NCBI GenBank assembly: GCA_021018815.1
Contig: JAITYX010000008.1
Coordinates: 6,694,001 to 6,758,000, forward strand
Length of the DNA stretch: 64,000 nucleotides
Source: Talinum fruticosum
Taxonomy: Eukaryota; Streptophyta; Magnoliopsida; Caryophyllales; Talinaceae
Reading direction: 5' to 3'
Below the pieces are notes generated by a model. The model saw nothing but the letters and a program-made list of their open reading frames with translations, made no database searches and was not told where the DNA came from. Numbering within the stretch: position 1 is the stretch's first letter; every line of letters begins with the position of its first letter. The position numbers and the translations under genes were made by a program. Positions 45,592 through 57,836 of the stretch are shown one piece after another.

Positions 45592-46921
45592 GAAGTATAG
45601 AACTGAGAAATTCCAAGCTAATTATTTGGGGGAAGGATCAAACATGATTTGTTGCATCTTTAACTCAGAGATACTCAAAATCTCCCCTAATCAATCACCA
45701 TTCATGCATGTAAATGAATGTGAAGCTTCCTTAGGATCCACTATAAAGATATTTTTTGTGTTTGTTTGGAGGCAAAGGCATTGATGTAAAAGTCAGAAGG
45801 GTCACATGAAATACAAGCTTGTTAAGGTTGTTGCAACTTTTTGAAAGTATTTATTATTAACGACTAATCGGGTAAGTAGTCAGTTGAGTATTTATTTGGT
45901 CCGATAAGTCGATTTATTTTAATGGGTTTGATGCTTAGTATTAAGATTGGTTGAATTCATAACTATGGTTGGGTTTGGAACATATTATTTGGTGGGTTGT
46001 GATCTCGAAAGACTTCAAATAGACAAAAAAAAATTACTAAAGATAGATTATAACATTTATAACTAGTAATTATTGAACCATCTTGTATATGAAGTGTGGT
46101 CTGAGGACTCTTTTTCAACAACATTCAGTCCACGGCTATCAAAAAATAATTGGGTCTTTTTTTAAAATAATATAATCTTTAGATCCCATATCTAATAGTT
46201 TGAAACCTTATTATATTTAAATTTTTATTAATATTAAGACAATTTTGTCGAATAACGGCATAGTTTTACCATCCAATTTATGTTGTTATCGTATTTCAGA
46301 CGAAGAAAATTCCGTCAAAAATTTATGAAATTCAGTATGAAATGTTACTTCTTTTCAGTATAGCGAGAGATTGATGTATAGAAGAATAGTGTCCAAAATT
46401 CTCTCTCTTTTTTTCAAAAAAAAAAAAAGTTCAGAAAATAAATTAATTGATTTCACTATCCACAGGTAATGATGTAAGCATATCATACATTTGACTTTGA
46501 CTATTTACAATATTATTTGCAACTCTGTAAGAATATCCTATGTACATAATATTTGCCTTGCCAACACCGAAATAAAGTAGAATACAAAACATGTATGATT
46601 CTATATATCAATTTACGTCATTTTCGTTGGCAGATCCAAAATCAAATATACAGGATCAGAAATAATATATATTTAATTTCATTATACGTCCTAGGTTATT
46701 ATGTGTATATCTATTTTTTTTAAAAGACTATTTTTATATCAATTTACGTTATTTTTAAATCGAAGGTGGATTATATTATTCTTTATTCATTTTAGGAGGA
46801 GTTGATTTTTATTTTAGGTGATTCTTTAATTTTGGTCCGTTGGAGGTGATATGATGATCTCATTCTAATCATTTGCTGAGCTTATTAACATATTATTTTT
46901 TCCAGTTTCTATGAAGTAGAC

Positions 46922-47518
46922 TAGGGGTGAGCACGGTTCTCGGATATCCTGGAATCCGTTAGGAACCGATTAACAATTTCAGTTTCAATTCCGAAAAAGA
47001 GGAACCAGTATAATCGGTTCCGATTCCTAAAGAAATACCAGTTATCGGAACCTAAAATCAGTTAAGACAAAGGAAATATAGTAATTTGTTTTTCTTACAT
47101 TTTCTTTGGTTTCACGGTACTTTTTCTTTTCAACGTTTTTTACATAGATAAATCTTCAGGTTAGTGAATTTTAACTTAATTTCAATCATTTTTCAATCAG
47201 TAATTTATAGATGAATATTCTATTTTGCAAGTTAGTATGACAAAAATACCTACTTTTGAAATAACTTTATATTTTATGTGAAAATATAAGAGAAAGGTTA
47301 GTAAACATCAAATATTCACCTCTCTTCCTCTAAAAACAATTTGAAAATTAATTCATTAGGTATTAGAATTTCCAAATTAGGTGGGCACGGATACCCTAGA
47401 ACTGGAATATGAACGTAAGGTTCCAGTTCAGGTTCCAAAAATTGAAAATCTATTTGATTGGTTCCGATTTCCAATTTCCAACTTTTAGGGAGGGTAGCCG
47501 AACCGTTCAACCTTAAAA
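46922..47518. mobile_element. TIR-like element within duplication copy B
   Basis: The left end AGGGGTGAGCACGGTTCTC and the right end GGTAGCCGAACCGTTCAACCTT are roughly inverted. The interior repeats GGTTCC/GGAACC motifs (AACCGGTTCCGATTCC types) in both orientations. About 600 bp with no counterpart in copy A. GGGTGNGCANGGTTC termini are common among plant non-autonomous DNA transposons. Confidence 0.45.
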
Positions 47519-47609
47519 CATACTAATGAAAAGAAAAAAAACAAACAAATGCCCTTCAAATTCACTATCTAAATACTAGAGAGTCTAATTGAAAACCTGG
47601 ATCTTACAA

Positions 47610-47880
47610 ATGATAGATTCATCCACTTTCTAAATGGTTAGAAACAACGAAATTTTACATTTTTTTCAAGTTGGATTGTAGTAGATTAAAGTAAAATATA
47701 TCTTTGTATTGTACTTTTTACTTATTTTTTATAAAGTAGTGGACAATTCATGGTTTTTAAATCTAAAGTCTAATAAAACTGTCCTCTTTGCAATTCAGTG
47801 ATAAGATTGATATGTTGGACTCCTCCACACCCCACATAGGTGGGACTCTTGGAGTATGAATTTGGATTCAAAACTTATAA
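47610..47880 (+). repeat. Dispersed repeat, copy beside the GST gene
   Basis: Same family and orientation as 27690-27955 (shared TTTTTAAATCTAAAGTCTAA, then a GGTGGGACTCTTGGAGTATG tail). It ends about 160 bp beyond the GST stop codon, so it could lie in the GST 3' region. Confidence 0.6.
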
Positions 47881-48038
47881 ATTGATGGGTAATATTCCTC
47901 AATCTATTTGATTTAATTTACTTTTTATTGAAGGATACTTGTTTCCTTAACTTCAAATACAAGATGAAATCCAATAATATCAAACACAAAAACTAACAGA
48001 TCATAACGAGTAATATTGACCGTCAACAACAACACAAG

Positions 48039-48856
48039 TCATTGGCTTGTCAATGATGTGGTAGGCAAAATTTCCTCTCTTCTTTTCTTGAAGAAGGCAA
48101 ACATTTGATCATGATCAGGAAGGTTGTTCTTCATAGTGGGCACTTCCTTAAAGTCATTGAACCATCTACATAGGCTAGGGAATGTGTTGACTTCTAATAA
48201 TTTCATTTCCACGATATCTTGTATAACTTTCAACCAGTGAAATTCTGATCCAAATATTATGTCTACCATCCCAATCTTTTCACCTCCAAAAAACTTCTTG
48301 TTCCCAAGTCCATGCTCTTCAATCGTTCTTAGCATGTCCAAGGTATCATTTCTCGCCTTCTCTTGCTCTTCTCCCGTCGTGCAGAAGAGCATCCATATAG
48401 CCAAACCCTATATCACGTTACAAAACAATTAGATCATCGATCCAAACATATACATTGAAAACATATTTTGCATACAACTCAAACAATTTCACTTTCACGT
48501 AATGTAACAAAGAGGCAAATATTACAGATAGGTTTAAACCGTACCTTTTCATCGATAAAGTTCGCCCAAAACCGGACCATGGATCTTTGATAGGGCTCAT
48601 TTGGCAACAATGGGTGGTGGTGAGGCCATAGCTCTTCAATGTATTCAAGGATGACCAAAGACTCACAAATTGGCTTCCCATTGTGGAGAAGCACAGGGAC
48701 CTTCTTGTGAACAGGATTGCATTGTAGAAGCAATGAGCTTTTGTTTCTGAGATCTTCTTCTATGAACTCATATTCTATGCCTTTGAATTCAAGTGCCCAG
48801 ATGACTCTGTAGCAAAATGGACTTGGCCAAGTGTTGAAAAGCTTCACTTTGTCCAT
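48039..48856 (-). CDS. Tau-class glutathione S-transferase
   Basis: Two exons, 48856-48545 and 48407-48039, give 226 residues, the usual GSTU length with the single intron at the usual place (after FIDEK; donor GTACGG, acceptor TATAG). It conjugates glutathione to xenobiotics or stress products in the cytosol. The N-terminal thioredoxin fold has [16 protein letters not shown], where Ser12 is the probable catalytic residue, then [24 protein letters not shown] with the Glu-Ser glutathione-binding pair, and [21 protein letters not shown] leads into the helical domain. Exon 2 continues [18 protein letters not shown] and ends TTSLTSQ. Nothing is missing. No close paralogue lies in the window, although GSTU genes usually cluster. 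Confidence 0.93.
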
Positions 48857-49139
48857 GGCTGATCATCCAGAGGAAATTGGCTCCTTGACTCCTTTTGAAA
48901 AGCCTGGTTTTATGGTGACGATAATTGGGTGAAGTGGGAAATTTCCCAGAAGGTGTTATAGTTTTTTAAAAATTTTTTTGATGGAGTGGAAAGTCTAATT
49001 GGTTAGGTATACTTTGAGTGGGGTTTGTATTGAATATTGATGCTTTGCTTTTGGTGGTTCACTTTTTCATTTTTAAAAATATCCTAAACAAAATAATGTT
49101 TAAATAAAATAATATTTAGTGGATCGTTATTAGTGTCTT

Positions 49140-49235
49140 TATTATTGATCCTATCGAGCAGTGAGTGACCTCACCCTATTTTCACCTTTCACCCAAATTC
49201 GATTCTGGGAAGCACATGAATTCTTTTTGTAAGAA
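49140..49235 (+). mobile_element. SINE-like fragment upstream of the F-box gene
   Basis: GAGCAGTGAGTGACCTCACC (weak A box) followed by CAAATTCGATTCTGGGAAG (B box), as in the insert at 45190-45350. The remainder of 48860-50040 has no gene; it is AT-rich and then turns C/T-rich. Confidence 0.4.
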
Positions 49236-49735
49236 AAATTTAGGTGGAGAGAATAGATAGAGCTTCATATTATCCTATTATCGAGTCAATACAACCTTCT
49301 AAATTTTTTTAAGATAGAAGGCCCAAAAATGGGCTTAGTTTAAAAAAATTGACCTATGTATTAGAGTGATTATTCAAATAAAAAAATCAAGACTCAATTT
49401 CTTAACTACTAAGTTAAAATCTTACTAACGTTAAAATATTTTTTTTAAAAATAAAATACTATAGTGATAAATTAAATCAGAAGAAGACAACAAAATAAAA
49501 GTTGGAAATCGTAAATATCTTGTAAAAATATCTTATTGGCTGCAACCATTACATCAGCCAACACTGGAAAGAAAAGTACCATGACCACAAACCGACAGAA
49601 TTAACGGCCTGGTGTGAACACTCCGACCTCGCCGTCGCAAAATCCACCTCCCCTCTCTCTCCTTCCCGAAACGCGCCAAAACGAAGTGCCGTTTCGATCC
49701 GTTTCTTTCTGCTGGCCAGCCGAACTGCATTCAAA

Positions 49736-49857
49736 CTCTCTCTCTCTCTCTCTCTCTCTCCCCCGTCTTCCTGGGTTGGGTTCTCTGTTTTCTGCTTCAG
49801 GGCACCTCTCTGTTCTCTGTTCTCTCTGTCTCTGTCTCTCTCTCTATCTCTGAGCTC
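49736..49857. repeat. (CT)n-rich leader of the F-box gene
   Basis: Two (CT)n tracts (49736-49760 and 49812-49855) lie 190-310 bp before the F-box ATG. They are probably promoter or 5' UTR, as in many plant genes. Confidence 0.6.
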
Positions 49858-50043
49858 GTTCCCGATACAAATTGTCCTGATTTTGATTCCTCATCGCAAT
49901 CACCCAATCCAAACAAGACATCCAACCTCCACGCGTCGAATGTGAACTTTCTAATCGGCCTTCAAGTATTCCGGACGCACCCAGTTTTTCCTTCTTCTTC
50001 TTCTCTCTCTCTCTCTTCCCTCTTTCTCTTCCCAGGCGCGTCG

Positions 50044-53000
50044 ATGGCGGCGATTGGCATGGCGGCGGCCGCGGTCGACGGCGGCAGCGGTGAGAGGAGG
50101 AGGAGGAGGACGTTGGAATCTAGAGTGCGGGTGCTAGTGTCTGAGCGGGAGGAGAAGAGGAGGAGGGTTGGGCAGGAAGGAGAGGAGGAGAGAGAAGATG
50201 GGGGAGATCCATTGGAGGTGTTAGGGGAGGATTTGATGATCAAGATATTCGGAAGACTTGACGCACGCAGCTTGGCACTCTCCCTACTTGTGTCCCGCCG
50301 TTGGTTCTCCCTGGCTTCTTCTGACTCGCTTTGGTCCCCTCTGGTAAATTTTCTCTCTCCTCTTCTTCTTTTCTTGTCTACAGCTGCTGGTGTTTTCAGG
50401 AGTTCTGATTCTGGAAAATGGGAATCACACATGCAACGGGTATTTCAGCGGAATTTTGTATGCAAAATTTATACATATGGAGTTTGATTCGGAGGGAAGG
50501 GGGCTTAATTCAGTGGAATTGATAGTTTATTTTGATGTGGTTTTATGGATTGTTTTGGTAGTTAATCAGCTCATTCCGCTTGGTGAAATCCATAAGCGGT
50601 TGTAATTAAGCCCTCTTTATGCCTAACTGATGGGAAATCATTCATATTTTGTAGGGTAGTAGATTGTGGTAGTTATCTTCTGGAGAACTTTACAACTCTT
50701 GCATTCTCATAACGAGTAAGAGCACCCTTCTTTCCTTCTGCTAAGCTCGAGGTGCTCCGCTAGTGATTAGGATTTTTGGGTGCACTTACTACAAGGATAT
50801 GTCTGGTTGATTATTGTTTGAGAGACCCCGGTCCAGTTTTCTTGCCTGCTTTTAGTGAACATTATATGGGAATAATGTGCACGGTTGAGTATGTTGGTTT
50901 CTTTGGAATCTAAGCTCTAGCAGTCAAATCCTAACCAGGTGCTTTAGGATTTCAAACCACATTTTCTACCATGTCGGTAGTTGAGATTTGCAAAATTACT
51001 CTTGAGACTTAAATCATGGAGATAGATCAGCCTTTGGAGTTAGATGGGTACTTTGAATGTCCCATTGATTGTCCACATCATAGGCAACAGGATTTGAATG
51101 GTGATTTACAGCAAGGGGCTTCATATCATACTTAGATCAAACTCATTACTTGTATCCATGGAGAGACTCCACCAATTAAGGAAAAGTCTCGGTCCAGTTG
51201 GTCTCATCACTAACGTGACTTTTGGTAGTAGCCTCATACAATACTTTGGTCCTGTAGACTCCTTTCACTGTTAGCAATACAACATCGAGCCCATTAGCAC
51301 CTGTTAAGGAAAATCCTTGACCCAGTTAGTTTCATGAGTTTTGTTATTTTCTCTGCTTATTCTTGGTTGTAGAGAGAACCTAGATTTCAAATCAGCATAA
51401 CTGCAAACTAGAGCTCTGACCCAGGGGATAGGCCTCTGACTTCAACCCCCACCCCCACCCCCAAAAAATTTACGTTTACTGATTATGCCCACATATAAGT
51501 TGATGTTTCCCAACTTTTTGTGTGCCATCAGCTTGGACGTGCTGGCCAAATCGTGCAGTTTTAGGGGAAATAGAATATATTATACATAATGAGTAAGCGA
51601 TTGATATGCAGCCAGCATCCTACAAAGGGACTACTTATATCCAGAATAGATGCTATTTACTAAGTTCGCCTTGTCCAAAAAAGAAAAGCGTAAATTTCCT
51701 TTATCTCAAAAATAGAGTCCTGATCAAATTATCTTTCATGAACTCAAGAGATGTTGACAAAGACTCATTTGTTTCTCTCTCCAAATGCTAAAAATTCAGT
51801 TGGTTTACGACCATGTCATTTTCTTCTTAAGTTGTCTTCCAAAACATTTTCCTAAGCCTAGAGGTAGATTCCCAATGGAGTTTGAAACAAACCAAGAAAT
51901 GCCCAAGCAACTGAAAGAAAGTCCCCAAAGCGACCCAGCGAACCGACTAAAGCAGCATATGATCCCTTGATTCGATTTCCGCCTTTACACATAAAGCTGA
52001 TGTTTAATCGCCTCTTCCAAAGTTTTACTGTGAGTAAGCTTGTATTTGTAGGAGAGTAAGAAGTGATCACTCTAAAACAAAACTGTGTCCTCTAAAATGC
52101 ATTGTGGGTACTGTTCAGACAAGTAGCTGTGTATGTTTGCTGGTTAGTGCAGCAGTTCTGATAGTTATTTATTATAGTGCAGTTCAGTAACTTCAGTTGT
52201 ATAATGCTTTATAAATAGGATGATCGCTGCAGTCATTCTGAACCTCCATCTTCGTGTTCATCTTGAGATAGTATCCAGATAAGGCGCTTTGTATATTTTT
52301 TATGGTGCCCTTCAGATGTCTTCTTGGTAATTCTCCAGTAGAGGTTGATGAATGCATGCTTCCGCAGGAATTTCGTCCAGTCCTAGTGGTATTAGTGCCT
52401 TGTGGGATGCAGCTTCTTATCGCGGGTAGAACAGGTTTATTTCCTTTCTTTATGTGTTCTTATGTAGGTTGGTAAAGACTTTTGTGAGTAGGATATTGGG
52501 GGGGAGGGTTAAAAACAAGCCTATCATTAATATAGGATTTGAACAAACAAGAGTTACAAAAATATTGGAGGAGGTTGGTATGGATCAAAATTGAGATTTA
52601 AGCCCAGTTTTTTTATTTGTAAGGCCTTAAGTTATAAGGATGTGAGAAGCTGTAAGCAACCATTAAGAGTTGTAAGATGGTTGTAAGTTTAGTTGTAAAA
52701 AGTTGTAAGGAGCTAGAAGAGCTTTAGAAAGCTATAAGGCTGTAAGCTAAAGCTTAAAAGAACGGGTCTATTTTTGTTTATGCTATTGTTCATCCCTTGG
52801 ATTCAACTTAGTAGGGGCAGACCTACAATTACATGTGATTTTCCCCTCTTTCTGCCCCTCTAGAAGGCAAGGAGAGTTCATTAAATTGTTCTAATAGTTT
52901 CAATAAATAGACATATGTAAAATTACGAAATTATTAAGTGAGTGCTTATTTTGAACATTTCTATATATACCATTGCATTTCTCATCGTAATTAATCCTTT

Positions 53001-53312
53001 GTTGAAAGATAACGAATGTTCTTTGGCGTGGATTTTTGATAATTGAAAGATTTGTGAAATACAACTCGATATGAATCTTGACGAAGTGGCTTTGGAGAGC
53101 TGCACATGTCGAAAGCCTTATGGATAACAAGGTGAGAGGTTGCTCTTGGTAAACCTGTTAAAAGTTTCTGAAAGGAAGTTCTATAGTTGTAACATACAAG
53201 GTGTAGATAAAGTGTGCATGTGTGTGTATGTGTGGGTGGGTGCGTGCGTGCGTTGGTGTGCGTGCGTGCGTTGGTGTGCGTGTGCGTAGTGCGTGCACGC
53301 GCTCGCGCGTGT

Positions 53313-53378
<66 letters not shown>

Positions 53379-54303
53379 AGGTATGGAATGAGAAAAATTT
53401 CAGCCTTTTGATCGAAAAATCCAATGTCTTGTTATATCACCTCCATTGACCAATTCCCAGCTACCCTAGAACCTTAGCATCCCCCTCCCAATCTCTGACC
53501 ACTAGTTGCTGGAGTCTACATGGCAGTCAGTTACCCCATCGATAAGGTTTTGGGCCTCTAACAAGGCCAGTTTTGTGGCTAGCTGCAACTCCTAATCTGC
53601 ATTTCTTTCTCCTTCTTTCTATCTTCCCTTGTCCCTTTTTCTTTCACCCTATATGGCCTTCCACTCTAAAACTCTCACATGTTTGCCGTAGGTGAGGAGG
53701 TTGGTGGCCACTCTTGCCTCCCCATGCCTTTTTCTCTTCCTACTCTCCCAGGTCCCCTTATTGCCAATGTCATTCCATGGTCCCTAAAAATTGGAGGTTA
53801 ATTTGGATAACACGGGAGGAAGCGAGGGGCCATCAGTGACCTCATTGATGGGTGGGCACAAGAATTTTAGGGTGTAGAAAGGGGTGGGCAATGAGAGAAA
53901 AAAGAGATCAGATTAGGGAAGGCAGGAGCAAAAGAGTGTTGGGGAGCATTCCGATGACAATGGCATGATGATAGAATTTTCAGTCAAAGCGATCAATTGG
54001 TTTTCAGGGGCTAGTAGTGATTCTATGGTCATGGAATAGAATTGAAGAGTAATTGAGAATTTTTAGAAAACTTAAATCTAGGCCGTTGGATTTCAATGTG
54101 GAGATCCAAAATTGCTCCTCTAATCTCTCACCTTGGTCCACCTTCTCCCTCTAGATATATTTCCTAAATATACATATAAATATAATTATGTATATATAGG
54201 GAATGTATCTAGTGAGAGGAGGGGTATGGGGTGAAAGCCAAGAGGAATGATATGAGCCATGCAAAAACCACCCGGCTCAGATTTGTTCATGTCTATCTAT
54301 CTA

Positions 54304-54378
<75 letters not shown>

Positions 54379-56935
54379 CGAGAGGAGGGAATATGGTGAG
54401 AGTAACAGGATTAAATATGACCATTGGATTAAAATCAAGGGGTAGAAATGGGCGAGGATGACGTAGGTTTTGGAGCTGTCATCGGGACATTGGCTGATGA
54501 AAGTTGACGAATACTGCTGCGACTTTGTTGGGCACTGGGAAGCCCATGGGAGTCCCAAACTCCCATATATGGTGGCTCCTAGGGCTTAGGTGGTTGGGAT
54601 ATGGTCTAAGGATGGGGTTTAAGTTTTAATATATGGCCTAAAATTTGACCCAATGGCTAATATTTAGCTCAGATCTCATCTCTCACGCTATCCCATTGCT
54701 TTTAGTATATATGCCCCTACATGTCTGTATGTTCCCACGGGGGTGGGGTGGTGTTGTGTGGACTATATCATGTCAAGAGTCTATGATGAGAGGTGGGACT
54801 TGAGAGGAGCAATTTTAAACTCTTGAATTTGAATCCAAGGGCTCCAATTACGCTTGTTTTTGCAAGATATTGTTTTTGGAGTTGGGGTTCACTATGCTGG
54901 ATTTTACACGTTATCAACGTGTTTATACTTTTCAGTGTTTTCTCCTTTCGGTGGCTTTGCCACCAAAATCATGATCTGGGATTGGACGTAGCCTCAAGAT
55001 TGTCAACAAGGATAGAAATCGGGGAAGGGGAGGGGTTTAGGAGAGGAGGAGGAATCTGGGAAAGTTGGGGAAGAAGTGGAGGATACTGAGGCGGAGAAGG
55101 GTTCTGGCGACATAACTGGCAGTTAGGGTTGGGGTTTCCAGGTATGACAGTGGAGAGAACGGAAGGGAGAAAGGGAGTAGAGAGCAAAACAGCTGAGTGA
55201 AGGGATGAGGTAGGTGACGTTGAGACGTCTAACGACAGTAATGGTTGACTACTGGTTATGAGGGGTGGGTATGGTGGGGAGTGCTAGCTAAAGGAGTTGG
55301 TTTTTTCTTTTCTTTTTTAAAAAAAATTAAATGTAGGCCCTTGATTTTGATGATTGATGCTCATATTCACTCCTTTCACTAGATACATTCCGTGTGTGTG
55401 TGTGTGTGTGTGGAGAGAGAGAGAGAGAGAGAGAGAGCATTCTTCTATTCATATCATCAACAAAACATGTATCCAATCATTAATACCTCTTAGAACATTA
55501 TGTTTGGCTGGGATTATCCAATATCAAAACCTATACTTTGAGTATTACTTTCCTATTTTGTTTATGCACTTGCATCTTTCTACTTCACACTTTATTAATT
55601 GTTGCATAGCTTAAATGCAGCTAAGACCTTTAGCTTTATGATTGCTTTTTTGCTTGGTCGTTGAGTAGCTTCCTAAGGAGCATATCTTCTGGACTTCGTT
55701 TCAGTGTGACCTGTTATGGATGGGGAAAGCACATATTCCTCGGTGGGCAGAAGTCCCAGGGTTGTCAAAGTTAGCTCGTTACTCTCGTGCAGTTATTGAT
55801 AGTAAACGTGTGAGTATCTCATCTCGCGGTTAATGTCTTTTACCCTTCCTTTTGCTTCACACCTATTCTTCCTTCCTTTTTCCCCCTTTTTGTGGTTGTT
55901 GTGTGGTCCTTGTTGTCATGCTGACTTTGTTAATATTAGGTCCGCATCACAAGGGATGATCTCTGCGACCATGCCTGGGATTTCCATTTCACTGAGGTAT
56001 GTATAAGTGGCGAATTGAGTTGCTTCCATCTTGTCTTGAGTTGAAATCTCATTTTGCATTTATGAATCTTCTGTGTATCTATTGATTATCATCTTGCAAT
56101 GTTGAAATTCACAGCTATCATTTTCTGGGCAAAAAGATCTTGAAATTTACAAAGTAATTATCTAGGAAAATCAATTTTGATTCTATAGAGGATGATTTCC
56201 TTTTGTGAGTTGATTGTCTTCTTTTCTTCAATTTTGATTCCTTGCATTCCTGCATTTGAAGTACCATCTATTAGCATTCAGGTCTCATCTTTGTCCATTT
56301 GAGCCCCATCTTGCAGCATGGGCTAATGCTTTGTACTAGTGGAGATTGATTTTGCCATTGCCCCATCCCTTCAGGACATGAAATGAATTGGAAAATAATG
56401 AGGGATGGAGGTGTAGCTTGGGTGTTGATGGTTGTGCTAATATTCAGTTGAGGGTCCAGTACTAATTTATCGGAAACTTAAATCATGTTTTTCAGTTTGC
56501 ATTTGAGAATTTTGAAATATTTACCCATTTATTTCCAAAGTCATAAATCCAGCAAATGAATTTCCTCCTTACTGCAAGCATCAAAATTATCATCTGACTC
56601 AATCTTTATGCCAGGCTGCCCCGACATATTGGAAAAATCTTGACCCGTACTGGGGAGGGGCAGGTCCTCCAATGCACCGCTACTTCCATCCTGATGGAAG
56701 CCACACTGCAGATCCCGAGGACAAGGTTTGGGGTGGCCATGAATGTTCATATACAATTGTTACTGGCGTAGTTGGTGATGGAAAAATCAGAGAAAACTAC
56801 GTCAGAGTGAACCGTTGGCCTCGTCTAGCAGTGTCGAGGAGAGAGGACTGGGGATGGGAGATGTCTAATGTTGTCTGTGCTTATTCCAGTATCCCTGATG
56901 CCGACAAACAAGGGGGAACAGGACCAATGTTTTAG
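50044..56935 (+). CDS. F-box protein, four exons
   Basis: Exons 50044-50343, 55705-55809, 55940-55996 and 56615-56935 are all in phase 0 and give 260 residues. The first 55 residues are low-complexity: Ala/Gly, then an Arg-rich and a Glu-rich stretch. The F-box follows (LEVLGEDLMIKIFGRLDARS, LVSRRWFSLASSDSLW), which would bind SKP1 in an SCF ubiquitin ligase. The rest has IPRWAEVPGLSKLARYSRAV, RITRDDLCDHAWDFHFTEAA, a WKNLDPYWGGAGPPMHRYFH segment, then GWEMSNVVCAYSSIPD and a final GGTGPMF. The ITRDDLC-x-H-x-W-x-F-x-F-x-E pattern is seen in other plant F-box proteins that lack Kelch or LRR repeats; I do not know its target. The start is at 50044 because upstream codons in this frame are CT-rich leader. 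The first intron is 5.36 kb. Confidence 0.85.
52600..52785. mobile_element. MITE-like repeat in F-box intron 1
   Basis: The ends AAGCCCAGTTTTTTTA and TTAAAAGAACGGGTCTA are roughly inverted. The interior repeats AGCTGTAAG/AGTTGTAAG about six times. Non-coding. Other parts of the intron up to 53200 show nothing recognisable. Confidence 0.4.
53214..53374. repeat. Compound microsatellite (GT/GC)n then (GA)n
   Basis: About 115 bp of TGTGTG/GTGCGTGCG alternation (a left-handed-DNA-prone purine-pyrimidine run) is followed by about 44 bp of pure GA. In F-box intron 1. Confidence 0.9.
54105..55405. mobile_element. Nested TIR elements in F-box intron 1
   Basis: A terminal motif GGAATGTATCTAGTGAGAGG (54200-54219) recurs inverted at 55365-55390 (CCTTTCACTAGATACATTCC). 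A related inverted copy lies at 54130-54165 (CTCCCTCTAGATATATTTCC), and a partial direct copy starts near 54378. A second inverted pair is TTGCTCCTC (about 54112) with GAGGAGCAATTTT (about 54803). ATCCAATGG/CCATTGGAT motifs sit inside each. This fits two or more related non-autonomous DNA transposons nested in one another, with microsatellites at their borders. Confidence 0.55.
54308..54375. repeat. Compound microsatellite (CT)n(TA)n
   Basis: About 17 CT units run directly into about 17 TA units at the border of a TIR-like segment. Confidence 0.95.
55389..55437. repeat. Compound microsatellite (TG)n(GA)n
   Basis: TG repeats then GA repeats, directly after the inverted terminal motif ending at 55390. 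Confidence 0.9.
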
Positions 56936-57746
56936 TTAATATTGGTGTTTTTTTTTTTTTCTTGGCAGGCTCACTTTAGGCAGGTTTTTGAGGCGTCCTA
57001 AAATGTAGCAGCTGATCTTGGTGGTTTTGCTTGATTTAGCATTTCCTTTATTTCATGCCTTTCAATTATGAAAAATGTTGGGACTCAGGGAGGAGGAACC
57101 GAAATAAATATGCTTGATTCAAACTTGTGTCAACAATTAGTGTTAGAGTTTATCAAAGACACTACCATGCTACTTAATTTGCATGATGACAGGCATTGGA
57201 GTGTTGGTCAGACGAACATTTTGATGCACAATTAGTGAGAAACTATGCTGTAGGAAGTTTTTATATAATGGTGAGGATGAGCATGGAGGCTGTGCACTAA
57301 TTCACAGATTGTGAATACGTTTATAGAAGTGGAAGAAGTAACTGAAGACTGTTAGTCTTTCTTGTGTCTTGCATATGGTTGTAAACTGTAATATCAAGCC
57401 ATTTACTAGTACTGCTTTGTGTATTTCTGTTTTCCTAATGTATGTGTACCAATCTAGAAGGGTTTAAAATCCTCTCCACTCTAAGGCTATAAGCCTATGA
57501 CCCCCAACCCCCAAAACAAAAAAAGTAAATAAAAACAGCCTCACATTAATCACTTTATTCTTCCAGTGTCGAATCCATGACATCTAGGAGGTCCTGACTT
57601 GGAAAAGTGTTTCTCTTTAAGGCTCTCTAATAATTTATTTGTTTTCTTACTTATCATTTTAAAGCTACATATTACAAGTTAACGTATATCTGAATTTTTT
57701 TGGTCATTGGTAACTAACTATATCATCTTTGCTTTACTATAATAAT

Positions 57747-57751
<5 letters not shown>

Positions 57752-57832
<81 letters not shown>
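57752..57832. repeat. (TA)n microsatellite interrupted by an LTR
   Basis: About 40 uninterrupted TA units. The tract resumes after the inserted LTR at 58461-58476, so the two parts were once one tract. The sequence between the F-box stop (56935) and here is 3' UTR and AT-rich spacer with no gene. Confidence 0.95.

Positions 57833-57836
<4 letters not shown>

Larger units (their letters stand above)
44805..47710. repeat. Tandem segmental duplication, copy B
   Basis: Partner of copy A (39105-44135), with the same order of blocks. It lacks the MITE, the large intron insert and the 1.26-kb insert of copy A, but carries its own SINE-like insert (45190-45350) and a TIR-like insert (46922-47518). 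Divergence in the shared blocks looks moderate by eye, so the duplication is not recent. Confidence 0.8.

Noticed and set aside
49962..50432. 156-codon minus-strand frame opposite the F-box exon
   Set aside because: It mirrors the CT/GA-rich leader and the Arg/Glu-rich N-terminus; it has no independent domain.
53214..53449. Cys/Val/Arg repeat peptides over the (GT)n(GA)n tract
   Set aside because: They are translation of a microsatellite.
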